From: JBBIPA01 sp963775935
GTDB taxonomy: Bacteria; Chloroflexota; Dehalococcoidia; GIF9; UBA5629
Length of the DNA: 64,000 nt
Assembly (NCBI GenBank): GCA_963775935.1
Contig: CAVZKR010000007.1
Coordinates: 74,076 to 138,075, forward strand
Direction of reading: 5' to 3'
The stretch's first letter is position 1. Every line of letters starts with the position of its first letter. Positions 54,279 through 63,035 of the stretch are shown in pieces. Position numbers and translations under genes: made by a program. The notes beneath the pieces were generated by a model. That model did no database searches. It was not told the origin of the DNA and saw only the letters and a program-made list of their open reading frames with translations.

Positions 54279-55448
54279 ATGAAGTACGCAGCAGTTTTTC
54301 TCAGTATATTGCTTATGGTATCAGTTGGCTGTACTGCAATTCCCGACGAATTGAAAAGTATTGGTACACCAATCGTTCAGACTTTTGAAGTGACACCTTC
54401 AGTCATCAATGCTGGTGACACCAGTTCCCTGCGGTGGAATACTATCAACGCTCAATCGGTGCATATTGATAACGGGATCGGTGATGTAGCTACGAACGGA
54501 ACCTTGACGGTGCAACCAAATACTACCATGTTCTACACACTCACGGCGAAAAATGCTATTGGAATAACTACTGCAAGGACTCAAATTATTGTACGAACTG
54601 GGCAAACCTCACAACCGGCGACCTTACCATCGTCCGCGCCCAGGGTAATCATGTTTGTTGCTGACCGTACGAGCATTTTACCCGGCGAATATGCAGTATT
54701 ACGGTGGAGCGCCCTCGAGACTACCCAGGTCATGCTGACTCCTATTGGTGTTGTCGATATTAGTGGCGAAATTCGTGTTTATCCAACAGAAACAACGACG
54801 TACCTCTTAACCGCGACTAATCCCGCGGGTGACTCAACAGCCGGCCTGACTATTACAGTTCTCTATCCTCCCTCCCATGAATCTATGAAAGAAACAAAAT
54901 TGGTAGTAAATGCTCTTCTCGACGAGTCAGGTTCGCTTATAAAAGGAACTCAATATCTGGATTATATAAGACAGGATAGTGCTTGTGTTGGGGACACGTC
55001 ATTGAATCAAGCCAGCAGAGCATTCCTGAGCTTTGATATCTCTTCATTTCCAGCGAGTGCAGTAATTAAAGAAGCGATCCTCGATTTGAGTCAATACGTG
55101 AAGACAGGTGATCCTACCTATGCACGATCCTCATGGGGTAATATGGGAGCACTGGAAGTATATCACTTGCAATACGGTAACTATGATGGCCTTGGTCTAA
55201 CCGCTTACAACCAGGTTGCAAAGCTCACCCAAAATGGCGCATTCAACAATTATCCACTGCCCTTGTGGGCCTGGGATGTGAAAAATGCAAGCGATGGGAG
55301 CCCGGTAATTCAGAACATCGTCCATGCTGGTGCAAAGCGATGCCAGTTTCGCATCCAGTTCTTTACGTCGACCAACTGGGATAGTATTAGCGATATGTTC
55401 TGTTTTGATAATGCAACGTTAACGATAAAATATACATTACCAGAGTAA
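54279..55448 (+). CDS. Lipoprotein with two Ig-like domains and a C-terminal DNRLRE-like domain
   Basis: I start it at the ATG at 54279, after GAGGAGGG, giving a lipoprotein signal ending LMVSVGC. Two similar Ig-like domains follow (INAGDTSSLRWNTINAQSVH and LPGEYAVLRWSALETTQVML). The C-terminal 180 residues contain RAFLSFDISSFPASAVIKEA, the disaggregatase/DNRLRE pattern of cell-surface proteins. Function unknown; likely exposed outside the membrane. Confidence 0.7.
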   Translation: MKYAAVFLSILLMVSVGCTAIPDELKSIGTPIVQTFEVTPSVINAGDTSSLRWNTINAQSVHIDNGIGDVATNGTLTVQPNTTMFYTLTAKNAIGITTARTQIIVRTGQTSQPATLPSSAPRVIMFVADRTSILPGEYAVLRWSALETTQVMLTPIGVVDISGEIRVYPTETTTYLLTATNPAGDSTAGLTITVLYPPSHESMKETKLVVNALLDESGSLIKGTQYLDYIRQDSACVGDTSLNQASRAFLSFDISSFPASAVIKEAILDLSQYVKTGDPTYARSSWGNMGALEVYHLQYGNYDGLGLTAYNQVAKLTQNGAFNNYPLPLWAWDVKNASDGSPVIQNIVHAGAKRCQFRIQFFTSTNWDSISDMFCFDNATLTIKYTLPE

Positions 55449-55532
55449 TCTGCTCTCCTATAATTGTACTCTCTTAGCAGAAGGCCTGTCTTAATGGGGA
55501 GCAGTATATAGGGACCAGTTTTTGGGGGCAGG

Positions 55533-56834
55533 TCAAAAGCCAGAAGATATTGAAATTATTTTTTGAATGGTATACGTTCCTAATTGGTCTCCCTCTATGA
55601 ATCCCTCCATTGCAGCCTCAGCTAAATATCCTTTATCTAGCCAATCGAAAAGCCATTGCCTCGTATAAGCCGGGTCTTCTTGAACCATACCGAAGCCTGA
55701 CTTAACCAGCCATCTCTTATTAAATTCTTCCTGAGAACCTATGGGAGGAGCTACTATTACGGGTATGCCCAACGCGCTATAAAAAGAAAGTTCTGAAGGC
55801 TTGGTCCATAGAATATCAGTCTTTCTGAGCTTCTGGTTAAATTCCCTGAAATAATCTTCTATATTTTCCTGGTATAAAATATCGACGCCGTCGTTAATAC
55901 CTTTAAAAGCTGGTGTATTGGATAATTTCTTTTCAAAATAATCTTTAACTTTTTTCTTTATTCCAGCAGATAAAATGATCTTTACTTCTCCGGATTTGAT
56001 TTTATCGATTAAACTTTCCACTACTTTCATCGCTATTTCTTTTTGGGCCCCGGCACCACCTATGGCAAATAATATTGTCAGAGGATGGTCTGCTTTTTCC
56101 ACAAGAAAACCCAATTTATTTTCAGCCAGCATTTTATAATTCTCGAGGTATTTTTTTTGTGGGTCCAGATTAAACAAACGGTTTCTAACGTCGTCTTTTA
56201 AAATTTCCATCTGTTCCGAGCCAATAATTTCTTGAGGTAAAGGATAACCTGTTAAAAAAATGTTTTCTTCTCTTACGCCGTATAACAGTAACCTTTCAGC
56301 AGTTCTTCCGTTTGGAGCAAAATATTTAATTCTGCTTTCTTCAGGCTTTAAAGGCGCCCATGTTCTGGAAATATCGGCGTCGCAAATAACGCAATAAATT
56401 TCTCCAGGATAACCGAAACTCTCCGCCATGAAGGCGGGCGTTAAAAATGTTGTTATTAAAGGAACATTTCCCTGTTTATTTTTTTCTATTAAATCTCTTC
56501 CCCACCCATTTTTTATTAAGGAGAAGATTCTTTTTAAAGGGAAATTAGGATTTGATAAATCTCTTTTTGGATAATAACTTAAAATTCTCTGGAAAAAATC
56601 AACCGACAAAAAAATAAAATTTCCTGCTATGGGAATTCTTTTTAAATCGGAAATAAACTCATAAAAGCCTCTCATGCCTTCCCATATAGCTTTATCCCGT
56701 AAAGGAATATCGCTATAATCGTTTGCATTAATAATTTTCCCGTCGATGGCAAGATTTTTCAAAGCATAGGCCGTCCTTTGATGGCCGTAACCCATATTAA
56801 CGGAAATTATTAAAGCTTTTGGCGTATTATCCAT
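55533..56834 (-). CDS. GT28-like (MGDG synthase-like) glycosyltransferase
   Basis: The 433-residue protein begins ALIISVNMGYGHQRTA, the GYGH motif of monogalactosyldiacylglycerol synthase-like enzymes, and later has TILFAIGGAGAQKEIAMKVV and WTKPSELSFYSALGIPVIVA, which fit a GT-B nucleotide-sugar site. It is cytoplasmic and probably glycosylates a lipid. Codon use is visibly A/T-rich (AAA, ATT, GAA), lower in GC than most neighbours, suggesting transfer. Confidence 0.7.
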   Translation of the reverse strand: MDNTPKALIISVNMGYGHQRTAYALKNLAIDGKIINANDYSDIPLRDKAIWEGMRGFYEFISDLKRIPIAGNFIFLSVDFFQRILSYYPKRDLSNPNFPLKRIFSLIKNGWGRDLIEKNKQGNVPLITTFLTPAFMAESFGYPGEIYCVICDADISRTWAPLKPEESRIKYFAPNGRTAERLLLYGVREENIFLTGYPLPQEIIGSEQMEILKDDVRNRLFNLDPQKKYLENYKMLAENKLGFLVEKADHPLTILFAIGGAGAQKEIAMKVVESLIDKIKSGEVKIILSAGIKKKVKDYFEKKLSNTPAFKGINDGVDILYQENIEDYFREFNQKLRKTDILWTKPSELSFYSALGIPVIVAPPIGSQEEFNKRWLVKSGFGMVQEDPAYTRQWLFDWLDKGYLAEAAMEGFIEGDQLGTYTIQKIISISSGF

Positions 56835-56940
56835 ATTATATGTATTTTAGCATTAATATTGTAACAATTTTGATCTCTCTCTTCCCCGAAGACGCAACAC
56901 ACAATTGTTAAGATTATATAAAAAATTGCCAAAAAATGCC

Positions 56941-57080
56941 CTGCCCCAATAAGTGTACCACCTTCAGACTCCAATTTGTCGAAGTACAGGCTATCTACCA
57001 TAGGCTTTCTCGTTCACCAAATGCGAGAATCAGGGCATTGGGGGACTGGTATGCCCAATGTTATGAAAATGGAAAGGCAT
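56941..57080 (+). repeat. Array site 15: left arm joined to right arm R2
   Basis: Left arm (TGTACCACCTTCAGACTCCA, GAAGTACAGGCTATCTACC, CGTTCACCAAATG) continues into CGAGAATCAGGGCATTG and GCCCAATGTTATGAAAATGG, as in site 3. Confidence 0.82.
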
Positions 57081-57298
57081 CCTAAGCGTGTTGCCCGATA
57101 GCTATTAAATGCCTAATGTGGGGGATGATACTTAATTACAAAACTAGGCTAAATATTACTGTTATTGGGGGGAGGGTCATATCTACTTCAAACAATTGAT
57201 TAAATAGTGGTGATTTTAGTTTTTCTCAAGCTGATTGACAACTATGAATACTGCCGCTATATTAAGAACTGGGCCGTGTAACTATTCCTGGAGAGATT

Positions 57299-58003
57299 AT
57301 GCGCTTCTTGAATTTGGATTTGGATTTCTTCTTGAATGACAACGCTTACTGCAGCGGATATGACAGCGGGAGGCTAGGTTCAGAGTATAAGCCGTGGAGT
57401 GTATTTAAGGTACGGCACTTCCTTGAGGAGAGATGCTGTCTCTCACATGATACCCCAGTACCCGGGCGCACGATAGAAACTCATGATAGAGTAATCGACT
57501 TCTGGCGTACACTCATTGAATCTGGTGGTCTCATGGTACCATTTGACGTGATACATATAGATGCTCACCCCGACCTGACGGTAAGGGGCGGGCTGCATCA
57601 GACGTCAGGGTTGCTGCACATTGACTCGGAACGTGGGCTTGCGTTGCTCGAGAGAGAAAAACTTCATTCAGGTAACTACTTGACTTTCGCTATAGCATTC
57701 GGATGGGTCGCCTCTCTTCTATGGATTCCTCTTCGCAAGACCTTGAGAGATCTGCCCAAATGGTACGGTGATGCGAGGTACGGGCTAATGCAGCTCAAGA
57801 GGAGAAAAGGTGGAGACTCTCCTATAGGAGACTCATCCTTGGTAGAATGGGACTCGGGTGTTCCTTTTAAGATATTACCCTTGCATAAGTTCAGAACAAG
57901 TGAAGCATTTGACTACATGGCGTTGAGCAGATCGCCTAACTTTACTCCGCCTGAAAGTGACGTATTAATCCCAGTCGTTGAGTGGTACATGAGAAAAATA
58001 TAA
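57299..58003 (+). CDS. UPF0489 family protein
   Basis: The 234-residue protein starts MRFLNLDLDFFLNDN and has FDVIHIDAHPDLTVRGG, the UPF0489 signature resembling the metal-binding Asp/His pattern of arginase-like folds. The family is poorly characterised. Sole gene between array sites 15 and 16. Confidence 0.82.
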   Translation: MRFLNLDLDFFLNDNAYCSGYDSGRLGSEYKPWSVFKVRHFLEERCCLSHDTPVPGRTIETHDRVIDFWRTLIESGGLMVPFDVIHIDAHPDLTVRGGLHQTSGLLHIDSERGLALLEREKLHSGNYLTFAIAFGWVASLLWIPLRKTLRDLPKWYGDARYGLMQLKRRKGGDSPIGDSSLVEWDSGVPFKILPLHKFRTSEAFDYMALSRSPNFTPPESDVLIPVVEWYMRKI

Positions 58004-58010
58004 ATCCAGT

Positions 58011-58114
58011 TGACCTGCCCGCTAACCCATTGCACCACCTTTAGCCTCTAATCTGTTGAAGTACAGGCTATCTGCCATAGGCTTCCTTGTTCACCAAATG
58101 CAAAATCTGAGGCA
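58011..58114 (+). repeat. Array site 16: left arm with short right-arm trace
   Basis: Left arm (TTGCACCACCTTTAGCCTC, GAAGTACAGGCTATCTGCC, TTGTTCACCAAATG) continues as CAAAATCTGAGGCATAGAG, at best a trace of R2. Last recognised copy. Confidence 0.75.
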
Positions 58115-58168
58115 TAGAGAAAATAGGATTCTCTGTGTATGTAAGAATAAGCAAGCAAATCTCACGCA

Positions 58169-58205
58169 AAAAGAAATCCCACCAATATCTGGTGGGATTT
58201 CTTTT
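58169..58205. terminator. Bidirectional rho-independent terminator
   Basis: A perfect 16-base-pair stem (AAAAGAAATCCCACCA and its complement) has a five-base loop, with T-rich ends on both strands. It lies between UPF0489 (plus) and the small membrane gene at 58298 (minus), so it can end both transcripts. Confidence 0.85.
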
Positions 58206-58297
58206 ACCTCTGGTTTTACTAGTACGGCTTACATCTCGATGGTTATTTGCCGTACAATTTAGTAAGTCCGGCTACATCTGGTCCCTCAAGGCTTCTT

Positions 58298-58369
58298 TTA
58301 TAAGTTTCTCCGTAATCTGAGCAACCACAAAACTAGGAGAATAATGCCGATTATTAATAGGATATTCAT
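58298..58369 (-). pseudogene. Truncated lmo0937/DUF5670-like gene
   Basis: Starts MNILLIIGIILLVLWLL like the gene at 45389-45547, with a good AGGAGGG, but ends after 23 residues (RLRRNL). It has lost the second membrane span. Either a remnant or a very short hydrophobic peptide. Confidence 0.5.
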
Positions 58370-58400
58370 AGAAATCCCTCCTCAGTCTATGTAAACTATT

Positions 58401-58943
58401 TTATGGTATCCAGCGTTGTCGTACCATAACAGGGACAGATTTCCCAGTAATTGAGGGAACCAGGTGCAAATTATACGAGATATAGTTCCCTGTAGTATTA
58501 GTAATTTCGTAACCAAATCTGGTTACTGATTTTGTATAGTTGATTTTCGTTTCCCATGAAAAAGGCTTCCGTTGTACTTCTGTTCCGTTGACTTCTAGTG
58601 TTGCTTCAGCGGTCAAGTATTCAAACCAGAAATCGATTGGCTTTTGAGCGATAACTTCGGTCTTTTCTCTGGAGCCTGCTGGTATCCCTATTGAGAAGAT
58701 GCTGTTTTGCTCAGTTACTACTATATTGCGTTCAACATATTCTTCCTTTACCTCATTTGATGGCGGTGATGATACTACGGGCGGAGTTGACTGTGGTTGA
58801 TTAACTGGCTGCTTTTCCTGCGGAGGGAACGCATATATTGGTATCTCACCAGGTAAATCACTGGGGGGTTGGGGAGATTGCTGGCACGATAGAAATACAG
58901 CAGTAAATAGTAACAGAACTAATAATAGATGATGTCTTGTCAT
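58401..58943 (-). CDS. Lipoprotein, unknown function
   Basis: A signal peptide ends in the lipobox VFLSC. A Pro/Gln-rich linker of 60 residues follows, then a beta-rich domain of about 100 residues with IVVTEQNSIFSIGIPAGS. No known family. Lipid-anchored outside the membrane. Confidence 0.6.
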   Translation of the reverse strand: MTRHHLLLVLLLFTAVFLSCQQSPQPPSDLPGEIPIYAFPPQEKQPVNQPQSTPPVVSSPPSNEVKEEYVERNIVVTEQNSIFSIGIPAGSREKTEVIAQKPIDFWFEYLTAEATLEVNGTEVQRKPFSWETKINYTKSVTRFGYEITNTTGNYISYNLHLVPSITGKSVPVMVRQRWIP

Positions 58944-59209
58944 TTCCCTGCGTACGTATATATATACATTATCTCATATTTCACATAATTTACAGAGCGC
59001 GAATTGACTAATTATCAATGTTATAGGAAAGCCTCTGGTCTGGGATTTAATTACCTCCGCATTTTTTCCCAGCTATTACCCTTGTTGTTTCACTCAGTGA
59101 CTAAGTTTGGGAGTTATGCATGTCAGGGCAAGCCCATGGCTTGTGAGATTAGCTCAAGAAGTGATATAACTATTCGAGATTGGTTAATAAGCTTGTTATA
59201 ATAGGTATT
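58944..59209. other. Intergenic region
   Basis: I see no supported gene in these 266 bases. Confidence 0.35.
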
Positions 59210-60412
59210 ATGAGATTGCTACATATATCAATTATTTTAGCATTTGTTGTTATTACATTATCCTGTATATCTCCTTCAGTGGTACAAGCTGGCTGAGTCG
59301 ATAGCGATTGCAGTGGTGTCAGTATGACACCCCAGACAGGAAATGTCGGCACTCAGGTGACTTTAGCGATTATCTATGGTTATCCGCAACCTCAGGGCAA
59401 TTATAAAGTTTTATGGAGTCAGACACAGCTCTTTAGCGGCGAGGAGACAAAAGTATTAAAAGAGGATGTGATTACTAATGGAGCTACCTCCATAAATGCC
59501 CAGATTACTATTCCCGAGTCCAGATATGGCGTTCATTTTATTCGATTTAAACCCGATAACGGCAGCAACTATATTAATTTTCAGTTCAGTGTACTTCCCA
59601 GGCTGCAGGTTAAGCCTTTATCAGTATTGAGTGGCTCTGTCGTTTCTGTATCTGGAAACGGATTTCCTGCTAACGATATTACCACATTCAAATTAAATAA
59701 TCAGTTTCTTGTGATACACATTCCCACAACCGCAACTGGCAGTTTTGCTGGTCAGCTGGTTATCCCCGCCTTGTCAACTGGAAAATATGAACTGACGGCG
59801 ATAACTCAACTGGTTGCCTTGAGTTCTTCAGTTACACTGGAAATTTTACCTGTACCGAGTAAAAGTGAGGATAAACCTCAAGTAATCCCGGATACTATAA
59901 ATAAAGTATTAACTGACGGCAACGCTGGTAAAAATACTCCCGGTGAGCCCGAGCGAAAAACAATATCAGCCCCAATACCAAAATCAACAATCCCTGCAGG
60001 TAACTGGATCGGGATTATTGGCTCCCAACCAGTAACTATTCAATGGGCTCAGGTTAATGGCGAGACTGGTGTCACTTATACTATAGAAATTAATGAAAAT
60101 AACGATTTTTCGCCTGGTCGATTAATACGGGACTCAGGATTAACTGATACTTCTTATACGGTCGTTCTCGAACCGGGTATATATTACTGGAGAGTCAAAG
60201 CTATTGACCACAAAGGAAATGAGAGTTACTGGTCATACACACCTTATGCTATTAAAGTCGGTGAATTATCCGTCCTGAAAGACGAATTTATCAAAATAAT
60301 AAACAACAATGGCGAGATTGCTATGATTATAATTTGCAGCCTGGGGGCTTTTATTGTTCTGATTACTGTACTATCATCAATCCACTCATTAACAAAGCCG
60401 ACTAAGAAATAA
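59210..60412 (+). pseudogene. TIG/FN3-domain surface protein with in-frame stop after the signal peptide
   Basis: The ATG at 59210 encodes a signal peptide (LHISIILAFVVITLSC then SPSVVQAG) that reaches a TGA at 59294-59296. The same frame then runs on without a break to 60412. The 362 residues after the stop comprise TIG-like domains (SVLSGSVVSVSGNGFPAND), a linker and an FN3-like domain (GIYYWRVKAIDHKGNESYW), ending in a membrane helix. Without the stop it would be a paralogue of the convergent gene at 60495-62276. A single base change could create the TGA. Confidence 0.7.
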
Positions 60413-60494
60413 CAACACTCACACAAAACACTTCGATTTATCTCTGTAGAACTCGAAGGGTTTCTTAATTAAAGGTGCAAAAAATACCCGTAAG

Positions 60495-62276
60495 CTAATC
60501 AAAATTGCGTTGTGGTTTTTTCCTCACTGCCTTGGCAATTGCTCTGGGAACTGTACTAATAAAAATAATAAAAGCAATAATACACGCAACAATTATCGCA
60601 AACTTTTGTATATCCATGAAAGCAGTTTTTACTACCATTGGACCGACCCAGGTGCCGATATTACCAGCCTTATCCATTGCTCTTACTCGCCAATAGTATT
60701 CACCGGGTGCCAAAGATTCTGCTTCAGTCAGGGTATATTCCGACGTTGGTAACTTGGTAATATCATACATAACTGTGGTGAAGTCAGGTTTATTAGCTAT
60801 CTGTAAATTATAGTAAACCCCGCTGGGATCGGTAACATCGGTCCAGTCAAAGGTTACCCTCGTATCGCCAAGGAAACCAATCCTTGCCCCATCTTTGGGA
60901 GCCGATATGCGAGGAGTATCCGGAGGTGTAGTTTCCATAGTAAATGAAGTTGTGGCAGTAACTTTTTGTGTATCTTCAACATTGATTTGTATTTTACCGT
61001 TTATACCTTCTAATGCGGTAAAACTAATTGAAAAACTCCCATACGCGTCACTGGTTAAATCTAAGGGTACTGCTTTGCCCCCGTAAGTAAGAGATATTTC
61101 CTTGGACTTGCTAAAACCGGTACCAGTGATTGTGATTTTTTCTGAGGCATTTCCAGCTGTTGGCCTTATAACTAGTTTTGCTTTAACAACCAATACTGCA
61201 TCGGTGACGTCGACCAAACTCGTTGTCGAACCGTTGGCATCGAGGGTATGACTACCATTCACTGATTCAGGCATAGTAAAAGAGAAGGCCCACTGTCCAC
61301 TTGCATCTGCGGTGATATCACCTTTTATTTGGACATTATCAAGCAAGACCTGAATAGCACTCTCGTTGGACGCAAAACCTGTTCCGTTTACCTTGATCTC
61401 ATCGCTCACATTCACTGAATTTGGTTGGATAGTAATACCAGGTGATACGGAAAATATTACATCTGGGATACTACTCCCAGCAGTATTTGCCCCTGAGGCA
61501 TCTATAATGTGATTGCCTTTCGTAGAGCTAGGTATAGTAAACGTCGTGTTCCAGGAGCCACTGGAATCGGCAACAAGGGCTGTTCGCACTTGTATTCCAT
61601 CATAGGTAACCTGGATACTGGATTCTGCCGAATTAAAGCCAGTGCCCGAGACGGAAACCTGTGTTCCAACACCACCATTAGTCGGTTTAACAACTAAGTT
61701 CGGTTTTATGATAAAGGTTCTATTGGTAATAGCGTCAGCAGACGTGGTATAACCAGATGCATCTATTACGTGATTACCAGCTGTTAAGGGTGGTATTATA
61801 AAAGTAGTCTCCCACTTACCATTACTGCTTGCTGTAATTCCCGATTTGACAATTACAGAATCGAATGTAACTTTTACTTGCTCTTCCGAAGCGGCAAAAC
61901 CGGTACCCTTGACTATAACGGAAGTGCTCACTACTCCTTCAGTAAGATCTATGCTGATAGAAGGGGTAACAACGAAGGAGACTGAAAAAACTGTTATGCC
62001 TGACGGACTTTCTACCGTCACTGCATGAGAACCTCCGCTTGCATCGGGAACTGTAAAATTGGCAGTACCTGCAGAACTTGCTACACCCGTTGTAATACTT
62101 GTTCCATCCCATTTAACAACATAGCTTTGATTGGGCGTAAGACCAGAAATCGTAACATCCATACCAACCGTGCCTTGTGTTGCGTTTATCCCAACCGCTG
62201 AATATACAGGAGTCACAAAAAGCAGGGCAAGTACTGCAACAATACATATGGCAATCGAAATAATTTTAAATCGCAT
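60495..62276 (-). CDS. Multi-TIG-domain surface protein with C-terminal membrane anchor
   Basis: The 593-residue protein has an N-terminal signal peptide (ALLFVTPVYSA). About five tandem beta domains of roughly 85 residues follow, each with a GTGFxxxExxIxVxxD-like core and SGxWxTxFxIP. Then come an FN3-like domain (EYYWRVRAMDKAGNIG) and a terminal helix with basic tail (KAVRKKPQRNFD). This is a membrane-anchored exported adhesin-like protein; the ligand is unknown. It is convergent with the related pseudogene at 59210. Confidence 0.75.
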   Translation of the reverse strand: MRFKIISIAICIVAVLALLFVTPVYSAVGINATQGTVGMDVTISGLTPNQSYVVKWDGTSITTGVASSAGTANFTVPDASGGSHAVTVESPSGITVFSVSFVVTPSISIDLTEGVVSTSVIVKGTGFAASEEQVKVTFDSVIVKSGITASSNGKWETTFIIPPLTAGNHVIDASGYTTSADAITNRTFIIKPNLVVKPTNGGVGTQVSVSGTGFNSAESSIQVTYDGIQVRTALVADSSGSWNTTFTIPSSTKGNHIIDASGANTAGSSIPDVIFSVSPGITIQPNSVNVSDEIKVNGTGFASNESAIQVLLDNVQIKGDITADASGQWAFSFTMPESVNGSHTLDANGSTTSLVDVTDAVLVVKAKLVIRPTAGNASEKITITGTGFSKSKEISLTYGGKAVPLDLTSDAYGSFSISFTALEGINGKIQINVEDTQKVTATTSFTMETTPPDTPRISAPKDGARIGFLGDTRVTFDWTDVTDPSGVYYNLQIANKPDFTTVMYDITKLPTSEYTLTEAESLAPGEYYWRVRAMDKAGNIGTWVGPMVVKTAFMDIQKFAIIVACIIAFIIFISTVPRAIAKAVRKKPQRNFD

Positions 62277-62716
62277 ATTGTGACCTCCTTTATCTGTTTT
62301 TACTCGTTGCTGATGAACAGTTTATTAGAAACAAATAGAGCAATAATCTGTTATTAGTTTCCTCCTTTGGAATGGGAAGAGCTTCCACTGTAAATGAATG
62401 CTTTTAACCTCGAATACCGGGGTTGATTTGATGGTGGAAACGAGAAATATATAGGGAGACACAGGAAAACAGAGTTCGTGGCAGCTATTTGTCTTGTATT
62501 ATGGTGCAACGGTACCATTACTGTACTATCCGTATGCCCATATACTTTCAACCACAGCAACGGTAGGATAGTAAATCAATTGCCATCATCTCACTTTAAC
62601 CCATTGGCATCAGATTGTCAATAACTTGTTCGATATCAACAGATAGAGTCAAGCTTATTTTCCTAGGAGAAGAGATTTTTAAAAGAATACGTGAATATGA
62701 TTGACCCGCAAAGACT
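62277..62716. other. Intergenic region before the fourth tRNA repeat
   Basis: No gene with a credible start or family is seen in 440 bases. Confidence 0.4.
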
Positions 62717-62765
62717 GGCACTCATAAGCCGCTGGTCGGGGTTTCAAATCCCTCCGCTGCTACTA
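62717..62765 (+). repeat. att-like copy 4 (degenerate) of the tRNA-Met 3' end
   Basis: These 49 bases match 22673-22721 except for five substitutions, including CCA changed to CTA. The following 75 bases also resemble the sequence after the intact tRNA (both contain GAAAAGACAGGCTACT), so homology extends beyond the att core. It marks the right edge of the island. Confidence 0.85.
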
Positions 62766-63035
62766 ACCTTCTAGTATCACATATCTAAAACCTTCCATAA
62801 TAATGAAAAGACAGGCTACTTACACTACTTCAACAAGGTAAATCCTCAACTCTCAGTTCACCGATCGATGGCATTCGTTAACATTTAATTAACATTTAAA
62901 TGATAACCTATTAGATAAGATGATTGAAGAATCCTTGGTGGGAAACTAATCTGTTAAGACGGAGTTAAAAATTACACATAAAGCGGTTCAAACACGAAGC
63001 TAAAAAATCATTTTTTTATTCGATGGTTATTTAAT
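62766..63035. other. Right flank of the island
   Basis: No gene seen. The first about 75 bases resemble 22722-22800. Confidence 0.4.

Noticed and set aside
33136..58114. CRISPR array
   Set aside because: Repeats are 80-240 bases, diverged, and separated by whole genes rather than 30-40 base spacers; no cas gene is seen.
33136..58114. Classical integron
   Set aside because: No IntI with its extra domain, no attC core boxes, and cargo genes lie mostly opposite to the sites.
59294..59296. Selenocysteine or read-through at TGA
   Set aside because: The stop lies at the signal-peptide border of a non-redox adhesin-like protein, and no SECIS-like hairpin is obvious.
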